Notes: generated by a model not told the origin, from the sequence alone. 64,000 nucleotides of DNA from Excoecaria cochinchinensis (GCA_947683425.1 CANTUQ010000106.1:6819001-6883000); one strand, 5' to 3'; shown: positions 1-12,383, numbered from the stretch's first letter. Translations and numbers: made by a program.

Positions 1-2
1 TG

Positions 3-2929
3 CAAAACGGGTTCATTAGAGAAGTGTTATACCCGGACTGGCTATCAAACGTGGTTCTGGTGAAGAAAGCCAATGGAAAGTGGAGAATGTGTGTTGATTT
101 TACTGATTTAAACAAGGCCTGCCCGAAAGATTGCTACCCATTGCCGAATATCGATCTCCTGGTCGACTCAACTTCGGGGTTTGAGGAATATGCTTTCCTG
201 GATGCCTCCGCCGGGTATCACCAAATTCCTATGAAGAAGAGCGATGAAGAGAAAACTGCTTTTGTCACACACCGAGCTACCTACTGTTACCGGGTCATGC
301 CATTCGGGTTGAAGAACGCCGGGGCCACTTACTAGAGATTAATGGATAAGATGTTTGCAAGCAATTGGGAAGGAACGTAGAGGTGTATGTTGATGACATG
401 ATCGTCAAAGGAAAGACTGCTTCGGACTTACCTCGGGAACTAGCGGAAACGTTTGGGGTGCTCAGAGAGTTCGGTCTGAAGCTAAACCAAGAGAAATGTG
501 CCTTTGGAGTTCAGTCCGGCAAATTCTTGGGGTACATGATTTCAAAGAAGGGAATAGAGGCCAACCCAGAAAAGATCCGGGCCATTCTGGAGATGGAGCC
601 ACCAAGATCGGTAAGAGAGGTTCAGAAACTGAATGGAAGGGTTACGGCTTTAGGCAGATTCATTTCTTGTTCGGCTAAGAGGTGCCTTCCTTTTTACAAT
701 ACCCTCAAGAAAGTGAAGGGTTTTGAATGGACACCAGAGTGTCAGAAAGCATTTGACGAACTGAAAAACTTTCTTAGTACCCCACCTCTTCTAAGTCGGC
801 CATCCCCAGGAGAAGTGTTGTATATGTACTTGGCAGTCTCATCGGGAGCATTGGGATCTGTCTTGATAAGGGAAGAGGGTAGTCAACAGTTTCCAATCTA
901 TTACACGAGCAAAGTCTTAAGGGGTGCTGAGCTGCGGTATCCTATACTCGAACAACTTGCTTTCGCATTGGTGATTTCCGCTGTGAAGTTACGCCCCTAT
1001 TTCCAGGCCCATACGGTGACAGTAAGGACGAACTCGAACCTCAGAAAGGTTTTGCAGAAACCCGAGGCATCGGGGAGATTAACGGAATGGTCAGCTCGGT
1101 TGGGAGAGTTTGATGTCCGATATGAAGCTCGGCCATCCATGAAGGGTCAAGTTTTGGCAGATTTTGTGGCAGAGCTGCATGCGCCCCCGCAGGAACCTAG
1201 TCCTTGCTCATGGAAATTGTACATAGATGGTGCATCCTCGTTTGTGGGTGCTGGGGCCGAGGTGATGTTAATTGGACTAGGGAAGATTGTTATCAGGGCA
1301 ATGGCGCACATAGCATTCCATGCAACCAACAATGTAGCTGAGTATGAAGCCCTCAGTTTTGGCCTACAACTAGCTTTGGAGGTAAGACCGAATTCTTTGA
1401 ATATCTTCTCTGATTCACAACTTATCGTTAGCCAGGTACTTGGCAAGTTTGAAGCCAAAGACAATGCGATGATTAGATACAAGGAATTAACGGCTGCACT
1501 CTTCGCCCAACTTGAGAGCCGGGGTTGTACATGGTCCATTGATCAGGTGCCGAGGGAGGAGAATGCCGAGGCCGATGTGTTGGCCAAACAGGCTTGCCTT
1601 CAAGATCAACCGGCCGCATCTAACATCATTTGGTCTATCATATCCGCCCCTACGCACGAGACATACAAGGTACACTTACATGAGCCGATGGATGGATGGA
1701 GACTCCCCATCTACACCTATCTGAGTAGCGGAGCTCTGCCCGAAGATCTAGTACAAGCCCGCAAAACAGTTTGGCGATCTAGTCGGTATGCGATCCTGGA
1801 TGATCAGTTGTATAAGAGATCGTTTTCGGCCCCCTGGGCAAAGTGTTTGAGTACTGAAGAAGGTGAATATGTGTTGAGAGAAATTCATGAAGGAATTTGT
1901 GGGGCCCATGAAGGGGCACAGGCAATAGCTCGGAAAGCCTTACTACAAGGGTACTATTGGCCCAGTATGGAAGGCGATGCGAAAGAAATGATTAAGAAGT
2001 GCGATAAATGCCAGCGGTTCGGCAATCTTAGCCATCAGAAAGCTGCTCCCCAGACTTCAATACACAGTCCCTGGCCATTTGCCCAGTGGGGTATTGATAT
2101 AGTGGGCCCATTCCCTTTAGCAACTGGGCAACGGAAGTTCTTAGTGGTAGCAGTAGATCACTTCACTAAGTGGGTAGAAGCGGAGCCTTTAGCAACCATA
2201 ACTCCGACAAATATTATCAAGTTCTTTCAAAAATCCATCATCACGAGGTTCGGTATCCCACATTCCATTGTTACGGACAACGGCAAACAGTTTAATTGTG
2301 CTGCTTTCAAAGGATACTGCTCCGAATTGAAGATTCAGCTTTGCTTCACCTCAGTATATCATCCGCAGGCAAACGGCATGACTGAGGTAACTAACCGTAC
2401 TATTCTTGCAGGTCTGAAGAAACGACTCGACTCGGCGAAGGGTCTTTGGGTGGAGGAGCTATACAATGTCCTCTGGGCCTACCGAACCTCGCCAAGATCA
2501 GCAACGGGAGAAACCCCCTTCTCGCTCACATATGGGACAGAGGCGGTCATCCCCTGTGAGATCGGTATGCCAAATGCCCGGACTTCCAGTTTTAATGAAA
2601 CAGCCAATGACGAGCACCTGTTGTGTCAGCTTGATAGGTTGGAAGAACAAAGAGAACAATCTCAGTTGCGATCTGCTGCTTACAAGCAAAGGATGTCATC
2701 CTACCATGATCGGAATATAAAGCCGAGGACATTCAGGACTGGGCAGTTAGTCCTCAAAAAGGCAGTCGCTTCACAAACATCGGCAGGCGTGGGTAAGCTG
2801 AATCCCAACTGGGAAGGCCCTTACATAATTCATGATGTCAAGGGGGGAGCATACAGGTTAAAGGATCACTCCGGGAGAGTACTTCCCCATTCATGGAATA
2901 TTTCGAATCTGAAGGCCTATTATCAATAG
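3..2929 (+). pseudogene. Retrotransposon pol: reverse transcriptase, two RNase H domains, integrase (broken, 5' partial)
   Basis: The polyprotein would copy the element's RNA into DNA and integrate it. Frame 3-335 carries the reverse transcriptase fingers and palm, including YPDWLSNVVLVKK and the MPFGLKNAGATY motif, then stops at TAG 333-335 where related elements have glutamine. After a further frameshift the frame from about 365 stays open to TAG 2927-2929 (854 codons). In order it holds the catalytic YVDDM (residues 8-12), a gypsy RNase H (about 140-270), and a second, archaeal-like RNase H (YIDGASS at about 284, AEYEAL at about 325, SDSQ at about 349, ADVLAKQ at about 402). The integrase zinc finger follows (HEGICGAHEG at about 506, CDKC at about 545), then the D-D-E core (GIDIVGP, VTDNGKQF, and the E of MTEVTN) and the C-terminal domain. 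There is no chromodomain. The long intact downstream frame suggests recent activity. Confidence 0.93.
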
Positions 2930-3104
2930 CTCGGTTTTGTATTCTTATGGCTCTCTCGGCTAGTAGGTCATTGATCAATTTTCAGAATAACTGTACTTTA
3001 AAAAGTTTGGCTCTTTGCATAAATCAATTGTACTTGCAATAAATTCAATAAATGAGGTATATTCATGAAAATATAGTGTCTTCTATCAGAATCGCTATAA
3101 CTCG

Positions 3105-3360
3105 GCTCAACACAACCGCCAACAGGGCGTATATTCAAAACCACCGCCGACAGGGCGTACACTCTCATTTTTAACAATGATGTCGATTAAGCTCGGTCAT
3201 AACTCCCAAAAAAATTTTTCTTTTGAAGTAAGGAGCTCGAATTACCATATGACACCGCCGACAGGGCGCGCATCTGATACTACCGCCAACAGGGCGCGCA
3301 TCTGATACTACCGCCAACAGAGCGCACATTCAATAATATCGCCGACAAGGCATACATCCT
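3105..3360 (+). repeat. Short interspersed tandem repeat in the retrotransposon 3' region
   Basis: The unit ACCGCC(G/A)ACAGGGCG recurs about six times between 3111 and 3351, separated by 15-100 bases. The neighbouring copies near 3250-3320 share the spacer GCGCATCTGATACT. It lies between integrase and the antisense gene. Known Tat and Ogre-type elements often carry variable tandem repeats in this region; the link is by position only. Confidence 0.7.
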
Positions 3361-3724
3361 CATGCTCAGCAGGGAGCACATTTTCTAACACTGACTTGGC
3401 TGTAATGCCATTAAGCGCTTCGTGACCAAAGCGTCTGTTTTCGCTAAGTTTAGACATAGTTCTCGAACAATTTTTATTTTCATTATTAAGAAGTTCGGCT
3501 ATATTCATTAAGATAAATGACATATAAACACAGCATAAGGAGCTCGTTCGGGAGCAGCATCACGACAACATCCAGTAATTCAATTACAACTCAAAAATTT
3601 ATATCAGGTTGGAAATCGCGTTCAAAATGTCATTCAAATCATGCCAAATGATGATTTAAAGAATTCGAAAACGCGAGTAAAAACAGATTCAGATTTTATT
3701 CAAGTTGAAAGAAAAGTACAAAGA

Positions 3725-5567
3725 TCATTCATCCGGATACACTTCGTCCAGCCAGGACCAGTCCATATCCGGATGACGCTGTTTAACAGCATCGGAAAGC
3801 TTCTGACTAAATGCGAGGCATTTATCAACGGCCAACTCCATAGACTTGTACTCGAGATCGGCGAATTTCTCCTCTAGTTCGGCTTGACCGCGCTTCGTTT
3901 CATCAAGCTCTATCCGAATACTCGATAGCTCGGTCTCTATTTCCTCCTTCCTCCTATCACTTTCCGCTGCTTTCTCCAGTGCATCAGAAACATTATTCTT
4001 GGCCTCTTGCTCTCTGATCTCGGCATCCAGAGCTCTCTTTTCAGCCTCTTTTAACTTGGCTTCTGCGGTATTGGCTCTAAAGCACTGCCCGGCGACAGAT
4101 CAGGCTTCCCGATTGTAAGCCATGAGCAGGTGGTTCATCTTCCCTATAACGGCACCGCTCAGCATTGAAGCCTACACAAGAATAGAAAACGGTGAAAAGA
4201 GCACGGAATTAACTAGAGGAAGGATATCAAAGAATGGCTAACCTCAACTTGGTGTCTCTTGATGGCAAGGCTCAAGTCCTCGGTTCTCCAGCGTGACATA
4301 GGGCCAACCTTGTGAGGGATACAGGCAAGCTGGTGAACAAAGTCACAAAAGCCAGGATTTTGTTCGGAATACGCATCTCCTTCCTCTTTCAATTGAGTGC
4401 ATATTTCATTGGCAAAGGTTCTAAAATCCCTTCTCTGAGGAGGGAGATCCGAGGTGCCAACGGCGGCGTCTCCTTCAGGGGAAAAAGGCCCAGGTGGGGT
4501 CTGCGGTTCAACTGATGGCATCCGAGCAGTTGGAATGGGAGGTGAAGTGTCTTCTAGCACAACAGTGGGTATTGTGCTAGAAGCTTGAGTAGGATCGGCT
4601 GGAACTGGACCTGCGGTGGCAGCAGTAGCTCCCATGCTGGACTCCTCTGGCGTTGACCCGACAGTTTTCTTTTGACGCTTTGCCTTCATCATCTCAACCA
4701 TGCTTGGTCTCTCTGCTCGTTTCATTTCTGCAAAAAACCGAACAATGAGAGAGTATTAGAACTGAAGAATCGATAAGAGAAGGTACCTCTTCCTTGGCGG
4801 CGAGAAGAGGTTGTTCGGTCCAAACCAAACATAAGTTGATCTCTAATATCGATCTTGTCTGACGCTAAGGCTCTCCATCGGGCTAGAGTTCTTTCTTCCT
4901 CCTCGGAAAGAAGGATGGGGTTATCATTCTTATTTACATATCGACCCCACGTTGTTCGGAAAGGAAAGTCATTGTCGCTCTCGACGACAAAGAATCGATT
5001 TTTCCAATTCTTCAGAGATTCGGGATTTCCCCTAAACACCCCGTAACCAGCTCGGGCTTGGACATAATTGTGATCTTCAGTAGTGATTCGGAGTCCCACT
5101 ACATGAGTAGCCTGAAAGAGCCGAACTGTTAGTTCGATGTCGTTGTCTGCTGCCCACATTTGCAAAGCGGATATGGTTCGCCAAGCATTGGGATGAATCT
5201 GACTCATGGTTAAACCATAGTGATTCATCAGCTCGACCTCAAATGTAGTAGGAGGAAGGCTCATTCCTGCTTCGAAATCGGCCTCATACACAGTTATGGT
5301 CTTCTTGCCTGAGAACTTTGCATTAGCTCGGAGGCTGGCTCCAGGCACTCGGATCTTGTAGCTCTCAGGAATCCCTAATCTTGCATGAAGCTCAACCATT
5401 TCACTGGTTCTCACAATCGAACCAATACTACTTACTCGAGGATTCCTTTTCGGCTCTTTCCCTCTAGGCTGATTTGGCTGGCTGGTACTGGGAGACTCTA
5501 GGATATCTTCGTGTAAGAGTTCCTCTTCGACTCTTTGGCTCTCAGTTGAATCCTCAGAAGCACTCAT
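3725..5567 (-). pseudogene. Antisense three-exon gene carried by the Tat element (gypsy-type transposon domain plus coiled coil)
   Basis: Read on the minus strand the exons are 5567-4787, 4727-4243 and 4171-3725, with donors GTACCT and GTTAGC and acceptors TTGCAG and TGTAG. The phases join without a shift (781+485+447 = 1713 nt, 571 codons). Exon 1 starts MSASEDSTES and has a globular region (about residues 60-230) with HPNAWRTISALQ and LKNWKNRFFVVES. I relate this to the plant 'putative gypsy type transposon' domain (Pfam Transposase_28 style); that is family knowledge, not a search. Exon 2 is low-complexity and Pro/Thr-rich. Exon 3 is a charged coiled coil (ALDAEIREQEAKNN onward) ending WLDEVYPDE. 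One TGA at 4102-4100 (codon 446) breaks it, probably a CGA-to-TGA change. Function is unknown; extra sense or antisense ORFs are known in Tat-lineage elements. Confidence 0.72.
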
Positions 5568-5755
5568 GGTGAAAAGGAGAAGGAAAAAGATGAAGTACTA
5601 ACCTGAGATAGGAAGGAGAGATCTAGAAGACGTAAAATGCCAAGGGATGCTTGAGATAGTAAAGGCTGAACAAGAAAGAACTAGAGCGAAAAAGGCTGAA
5701 ATCCAATCTGAAATCCCTAAGAAAATCGAAAGTGGAAGAAAGGAGAAGAGGCCAC

Positions 5756-5763
5756 TATTTATA
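5756..5763 (-). promoter_or_regulatory. Possible TATA box of the antisense gene
   Basis: TATAAATA on the minus strand lies about 190 bases upstream of the antisense start codon at 5567. It sits outside the LTR and so could drive transcription opposite to the element. Support is by sequence and position only. Confidence 0.35.
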
Positions 5764-6042
5764 TGAGAACGAAACCACTCAGACGAGGACAGATGGCATG
5801 CATTGATTGAGTGAACTGGCAATAATTACTCCTTGCGCGGTTATCGAAGAGGCGCCATCATCTCAGGGCCTGGCACAGCAGTTGGATCACAGTTCACGAA
5901 ACGACTGCGCACAGGGAACGACGCGTCTGTCCTTGCTTCTCGAAGGTCACGCACACAGCTGTCAACAAGGCAGTTTGAGTGATCCCACGCGCGCTCTCTG
6001 GGAATGTTTGGTCAACGCTCATATAACATTAATGTTATCATC

Positions 6043-6060
6043 TGAGGGGGGGGGGACTTA
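6043..6060 (+). other. Polypurine tract of the Tat element
   Basis: A run of G with a leading GA (TGAGGGGGGGGGG) followed by ACTTA directly precedes the LTR start TGATAATCGG. This is where plus-strand DNA synthesis would be primed. Confidence 0.75.
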
Positions 6061-6570
6061 TGATAATCGGACTCTTCGATCCATAGCCCGGTATGGGTTT
6101 AACCGGACATGAATCGTATGTCGAACTTGTGTGACATGAGTCCGGCAATCAGACACGTCGACAATTGCTATAATAGTTGCTCGGTTCTGGCAACAGTTCG
6201 GTAATGAATTATGGGAAGTCATCAATAACGAATATTTTCTAGATATTGAAGAGATCGTGATCTTATAATGATGGAAAGTACCAAGAATCACTCAACAAAT
6301 CTTCACAAATCGGGAATCAAGCATCAATCAAGAGATTAAGGTGATTTTCTCCTATTCAAGAGATTATCTCCTATTTCGCACAGCTCTATATAAAGGAAAC
6401 AATCAGGTACATTGTACTCTCTGGAATTTCTGATACAAAAAAAGCTTTTACTTTGTCAATTAAACTGACTTGATCGTCGGAGTCTTTCCAGGTCAGAACA
6501 CTCGACGGGTTTTTGGTTCTTTTCAGGTGAATCAAGAGAAGAACAACCGGAAGATTTCACTTTATTATCA
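6061..6570 (+). repeat. 3' LTR of the Tat element
   Basis: The LTR starts TGATAATCGG right after the polypurine tract and ends near ACTTTATTATCA (about 510 bp). It holds a TATA box (CTATATAAAGG, about 6385) and the late motif TTGATCGTCGGAGTC. The split LTR at 41427-41553 plus 56004-56408 has the same layout and the related start TGATAGCCGA, so both belong to one broad lineage. The right edge is inferred from that comparison. Confidence 0.7.
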
Positions 6571-7690
6571 ATATATAATAACCTGTTATGGTGAGCTTAT
6601 GATGTAAAAAAAAAAAGATTGAATATTTATATTTGAATTTTATTTTTAGTGATTTATAATATTAAAATTGATATTTTTGAATATGGTAGAGTTTTAGAAT
6701 ATACTTTACTTTTAAAATATAAAATAATTTTTAAAAAATAGATAACTACACATTAAAAACAGATTATAGTTTTAAAAAATAAAAAACTGAAAATCAATTA
6801 ACCATCCCGAACACACCTTAAAAGAATATGATTGTATTTTAATTTAATTATTTTAGTCAGAAAATAATCATCATTTTTATTTATTTGTTAATTTAAGTTT
6901 TATAAACAATCATTATTAAAATTATAAATATCACAATAAAAAATTACAAAAAAAAACCAAACAAAATTTACTTTTTATTTGTCCACATTGTTTTGGAAAT
7001 ATTAGTTATATATTTAGATAAAACACTTAGAGAAAAATGAACCAATTTAATTACTATAATTTATAAATAATAAAATTTTATTAATGATTTTAAATTATGT
7101 TACCTTTTGTTGTTTTTTTTTAAGGTATTTCTAACCACACTTGGTTGTCCATATATGCATTCCACAACCACTATTTATAGAGGTGGACATTAATTGGTTA
7201 ACCGGTATATTAGTAATTTTTTAATCAATTCATTAATATTTATTTTTTAAAATTGTTAACCATTAATTGATCCATTAAATTTAGTTAACGAGTCTATCAA
7301 TTTTGGTTTCTGCAGTTTGATCAACCAATATTTTTTAGTTAATTATTAAAATTTTTCAACATACAAATATTAAAAAAAATTAAAGACCAAAATTAATGTT
7401 CCACTTTCATCATTCTTCACTTCTTACTATTAATTATTTCGACAAATCAATCATTAATATTATAAAATGGATTTCGAATCGATTTTGCAGTTAATTAAAT
7501 TCTTAATTTTTTTCCACCTTTCATTATTTATAAATTTAGTATTCATTATAATAATTTGAATTCGAATAGTTGTTATGATACAAATCCGATTTTTAAATTG
7601 AGTTGCACATAAATTCATTTTTCTTTAGAGTTTGAAATGATTGGCCAGTAACACATTTTTAATTGTTCAAATTTCATGGTTTATTTATAT
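6571..7690. other. AT-rich intergenic DNA, no gene seen
   Basis: Very AT-rich sequence with poly-A and poly-T runs and no supported reading frame. A stretch near 7183-7320 (GAGGTGGACATTAATTGG and following) resembles one end of a hAT-type MITE, but no matching second end was found. Confidence 0.6.
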
Positions 7691-7693
7691 ATT

Positions 7694-9206
7694 GGCCAAA
7701 TACATAAAAAGACACTCCAACTTAGCATTGTTTTTCATTTAGACACCTGAACTAAGTAAATGACCAAATAAACATCTTAACTAAGAGATTGACATATATT
7801 TAAACCATTATTACTGAAATCATATGGAAAGAAGGGCGCATCATTGATGTGACTATAAATCTAATAAAATGTTGCCACTTGACAATCATACATTAAAAAA
7901 ATTTTGGAAATGGCGGGATGAACTGCTAATCCGTTTGGTATAGGGGTGAAGGCAATCCAATTATATGCAGTTACTTGAGAGATGCTTCAAATCACCATTT
8001 GTTATGCAGTTACACCATTTAATATTTAAAGACTCCAACTTTGATAGGCCTACAAGAATGAGAAACATAGTAAAGATTAGACACTATATATGCTTTTGGC
8101 AACCAGGTCATTCTCTTATGAGTAAGAACCATGATTAAACAACATTGAAAACCAAATTACAGTAAATTAACATTGAAAAACAGTAAGTAACAATAATAAG
8201 AAACCTATGCAGTTATTAATCAAGTTAGACCACCTTTAAAAATTAAAAATACCTTTGAGATGAACTAGCCCACCACCAATACCTAGACATCTCTCTAATA
8301 GCTTGAGCCTGGGATATAGATATGTATATATATTTAATAAGCCAATAACCATCATTAAATCAAGGAGTATTACAGGGGAGGCAAAGCATGCCCAAGATAC
8401 AAATACTATCCCAGTAGAATAAGAATCCAACACAAAAGATCTTAACACCCTGTTTTGGAAGAGAAAGGAAGAAGAACCATAGCATGATAGGAGACCCTGA
8501 CACCAGACTAGTAAGAGAAATAACAAGGAAAAAAACCCCCCCTTGTAGTTACTCACTTACCGCTGAAACAAAAGCAGCTCCACAGAAGCAAGCCTCAAGA
8601 GCATCCGGTAACTGTTTTCCCTCTAAATTTTATTATTTTCTCTGTTTTTTTACCAAAGCAAAAGAGATGAACATAAGAGGCATAATTAACAATGAGACAC
8701 CAACAGCAATACCTAGAATGGCAGTGCTTTTCTTGTGCTTCCCCGGTGATAGCGAAGACAAAACTACTCCGTCTCCGCACTCTGGCTAAGCAACGCAGTG
8801 GGCAAGGTGCCATTCTTCGATGATGGCAAATTGATGAACGAAGAATGCACCCTAGAACACGCCTTGTTAATATTCTCGCCGCATAAATAAGGATTAAAAG
8901 AAAATGGAAGTAGAAGAAGAAGAAATTAATCTAGGAGGGAGAATGGAGAAAGAGAGAGAATGAAAATGGACGAAGAAGAAGGAGAAATTAGTATAGGATT
9001 TTGGGAAGGTAAAGTTGCTCCCATATACATTTTTTCCCTTTCACTAGCTATGTTGTGCGTGAATTACACGCTCCTTGTCATATTAGTAATAATAGTTCAA
9101 ATACGTATCAATTTTTTAGTTAAAGCGTTTATTTGATCATTTATTTAGTTTAAGTGTCTAAATGAAAAACGATGTCAAGTTAGAATATTTTTTTATATAT
9201 TTGGCC
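7694..9206. mobile_element. Mutator-like element (possible Pack-MULE) with about 145-bp terminal inverted repeats
   Basis: The left end GGCCAAATACATAAAAAG continues for about 145 bases and is matched, inverted, by the right end reaching GGCC at 9203-9206. The arms share long blocks such as TTTTTCATTTAGACAC and (A)TGA(C/T)CAAATAAAC, and correspond out to about 7840. Long inverted ends with unrelated interior are typical of Mutator-like elements. TTATTTAT occurs next to both ends, but five bases away on the left, so it is not a clean target duplication. No transposase is visible, so the element would be non-autonomous. Confidence 0.65.
8240..8880 (-). pseudogene. Possible captured gene fragment inside the Mutator-like element
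   Basis: On the minus strand the interior looks partly exonic. A segment around 8880-8770 reads ENINKACSRVHSSFINLPSS. After a frame change there is a hydrophobic, membrane-like stretch, KSTAILGIAVGVSLLIMPLM (about 8730-8660). Next come an AG acceptor and a piece reading LPDALEACFCGAAFVSA that ends at a GTAAGT donor near 8563. A further acceptor (CTTCCAAAACAG, about 8455) precedes a short reading. I do not recognise the parent gene. The splice-like signals could be chance. Confidence 0.28.
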
Positions 9207-9325
9207 TTATTTATTTTTATATATATGTTCAGTTTCCAACATGAAAAACGATGTCAAGTTAAAATATCTTTTTATATATTTGGCCTTATTTATTTTTATA
9301 TATATGTTCAGTTTCCAACATGAAA
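9160..9325. repeat. 82-bp tandem duplication covering the Mutator-like element's right end
   Basis: The block from AATGAAAAACGATGTCAAGTTA through the terminal GGCC and the flanking TTATTTATTTTTATATATATG up to TTTCCAACATG occurs twice in a row with few differences. The duplication includes element end plus flank, so it arose after insertion. Confidence 0.8.
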
Positions 9326-12300
9326 GGCTATGTTAAATTAAATCCGTTACTTATAAAAACATGATACTCGTAATAAATTCGACATCAAAATTTATTTTTG
9401 AATTAAATTTCAGCTTTTTCCTTTTTAAAAAAAAAAAAAAAATTAAGGGCCCCGACAAGTACAAAATGGTGGTAAGATGGAAAAAATAAATAAATAAAGT
9501 TAATGAAGTGTTGATGACGTCGATGGTGAAAAAGTAAAAGCAGCAATCTAATCAATTGATTGGTTGCAACTTTGTAGGTTTTATCAACAGTTTTTACCAA
9601 AATTCCCGGCAATGTCGATTCCTACACTACATAATTTGATATTCTCAACTACATACAACTATAGCCTATATGAATTCGTTGCTTTTACTATAAAGTTATT
9701 CTATAAAGTTAAATAATAATTAAAGAAAATGCATTTTAGGATCTGAACTTTCAAGGTTTTTTTAAATTAGATACATGTATTTTTAAAATTAACATTAGAA
9801 TTTTGCATTTTTCGAATTAATTACATTATATCCAATTTAGATAGAACTAATGAAATTAAAACACGCATTCTATTGGTCTCATGTGATATCAATTTAAAAT
9901 AATTGTAACATCCACGAACATTAAAAAAAAAAAAAACCAAGAGAAAGCCAACTCACGGTACAAGAATTTTTAAATTTTATTACAAATTTTTTAGCTACAA
10001 ATACTGTTCATCACTAAATGTTCTTTAAGGTGACAGATATTGTAGATTGTCACTATATACGAGATATTGTGACAATTGTAATCATGTCCAAAGATTCATC
10101 ACTATTAAATCTATCTTGCATTGATTAAGTGATATTTTGTCACGGTTGGATGGAAGTAATTTGGTTATAATTATGAAAAATAAAAATATCACAAGAAAAT
10201 AATATATTATAATGATACACAATTTTATATTATTATTATCTTTTGCATGTACGAAATTTTTAATATTTTTATATTTTAAAAAGTTATGCGGTTATTTTTT
10301 ATGTTTTGTCGTTTAAATAATGGGCATGATCAATAGGGGTAGACACATCCAAATCCAAAATACTAGACAAACGAGACTTAATGTCATCACTCGCATTGTT
10401 ACTAAAGAAAATTTTTCACATTTGAAAATTCACTGTTGACTCCATGCTGCCTCACAAGTACTCAAAATATTTTTAATATTCGAACACTTTCCCCACATCA
10501 GCCATGAAGAAGGAAAGGGAATAATTATTAAATAGAAGGTGGGACACTATAGGACCTCTCATGCCCTACATCCATGGATCAAACAATTTCTTAGTTTCTC
10601 AATACTTCAGTAGGTATTGAGAGATCTATGATCCGTGATGCAAATTCTCTGTACATTTTCATCAGGGTTACATAAGCTAAGAGTAGAAAGAAACCCCCAG
10701 CATTATGAGCCATCTCCCACTTCCCGGCTGCTCTTCTCGTACTTCCTCGTTCCGCGGCCCTGCACTTTTTCTTTATTCTCTTTTATCATAACTTCCAAAA
10801 TGCCCTCCACTATTTCCTTTTTTGACAATAATGCCCTTCATTATTTCATTATAACTATTTGAGAGCTTTGCCTTCTGTCCTCGTGATGGTGGAAGTCCAA
10901 TTTTATAGCTCATTAATTTTATGCATATAATCTAATTAAATAAATAAGTCTATTTAAAAATTTACATTTTTGAAACTTTTTTTATTTTATCTCTTTCATA
11001 ATATAAAAATTATGTATGTTTTAGGAGATAAATATACTTAGTGGATAAAAAAATATTATTTATTTTTATTTAGTGGGCTCAATTGAAAAAATTTAGTGGA
11101 TCAATTTAGAAGATTTTAGTGAATGGATCTGAAAAGATTATAAAACTCATGTAGGAATTTTCTCTTTCTCTAAGTTGAGTGGGATCAATGGACCCCACTC
11201 ACTACAACCTACGTACGTCCCTTGTGTCCCCATCAACATTTTACTGAGTTTTCACTTTTCAACAGGATCCCTATAACTCCAACATCTATGTATGGATTTT
11301 GTTTTCTTGTGGGAAAATTTCAAATTTATATGATCGCAAAAGCATTTAATGCAGACTTATTTTAAATGGCATGAATTAATAATGTGTTTGACCTACCAAC
11401 ATTATTAAATACAATCTCGACTTTAAATTTTATAAATAATAAAAATTAATACTGAAAGAGTATTATCTCGAAATAACTCCATTTATATCCAACTATACAG
11501 TACAAATAATTATATTTAAAAAAATATTTTAGACATGATCAAGTTCACGTTACAAATATTTATATTCTCAAATTCCATGCACATGCGCGAGTGCGTGTAT
11601 GTGTATGTGTGTGTATATATATATATACACGTGAATCATTTAGAACATTAATTATTCAGAGTTTTAATTTTTTTTTTCAATTTATCAATTTGTACATATA
11701 TAGTTGTTATTAAAGCAATAAATAAAACGTACTATTCTCAGCATATTTTTATTTTCATAACAGTAATTTTTCTTGCGTTTGAATGCGACTGACTGAAACA
11801 TATTTTCATATTTTCTATTATGTAATATATTTTCATTTGCTAGGAATTAATTTGAAAAAAAATGTATCTTCGTATATTATTAAAAATATAATATTAATAT
11901 TTTCGTTTAAAACCGTTAGCATTCGACGCTCACTAATTTAAATTCGCATGGCGTAAGTTTACAACTTGATGTGAACACTCTTTATCCAATACTAAAAAAT
12001 GCTCTTTACTCGGAGTTTTAATCCAAATCTCTAATTAAAAGAGAAGAAACTTTCATAATTCTATCTCATCCCTTAGCTATCAATATTATAGTTTTGACTT
12101 GATTGCTAATTCATAGAAGGAAAAAAAAAAGTACCATTCCAACCAACCTATTTTTTTTCCCATTTTCGAGGAAACGAATAAAATGGCCAAGATTGTATAT
12201 GAGATAAAATTTTATAAAAATATAGAAGTTCGGATTTTGGGATGTAATTATGTGCGCTCATATTTAAATTGTTTGATTTGATCATATGGTCTAAATATAG

Positions 12301-12383
12301 ATATATCGAATTATTGCTTTTAAATTTTCGCTTTTAAGTATGTTGTTTTATATAAAAAAAAAAAATTATGTGGTTGATAATAA
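9326..12383. other. AT-rich intergenic DNA, no gene seen
   Basis: No reading frame with recognisable composition or splice context. It holds poly-A/T tracts and a TG/TA microsatellite at about 11596-11630 (GTGTATGTGTATGTGTG then TATATATA). The more GC-rich stretch at 10550-10870 is not coding as far as I can see. Confidence 0.6.

Larger units (their letters stand above)
1..6570 (+). mobile_element. Ty3/gypsy LTR retrotransposon, Tat lineage, 3' portion
   Basis: The window opens inside reverse transcriptase, and the element runs through integrase, a 3' region with a minisatellite and an antisense gene, a polypurine tract and a 3' LTR. Tat membership is inferred from two successive RNase H domains, the absence of a chromodomain after integrase, and the extra gene between integrase and LTR. 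The 5' LTR, gag and protease lie outside the window, so no target-site duplication can be checked. A stop and a frameshift in reverse transcriptase show that this copy is dead. Confidence 0.9.

Noticed and set aside
1147..1675. Minus-strand frames opposite the retrotransposon pol
   Set aside because: They mirror the conserved RNase H coding strand and have no independent support, unlike the spliced antisense gene at 3725-5567.
7183..7330. hAT-type MITE start (GAGGTGGACATTAATTGG)
   Set aside because: No matching inverted end or target duplication could be found downstream.
10635..10862. 75-codon frame in a more GC-rich stretch
   Set aside because: No recognisable motif, no splice context, and a Ser/Phe-rich composition expected by chance.
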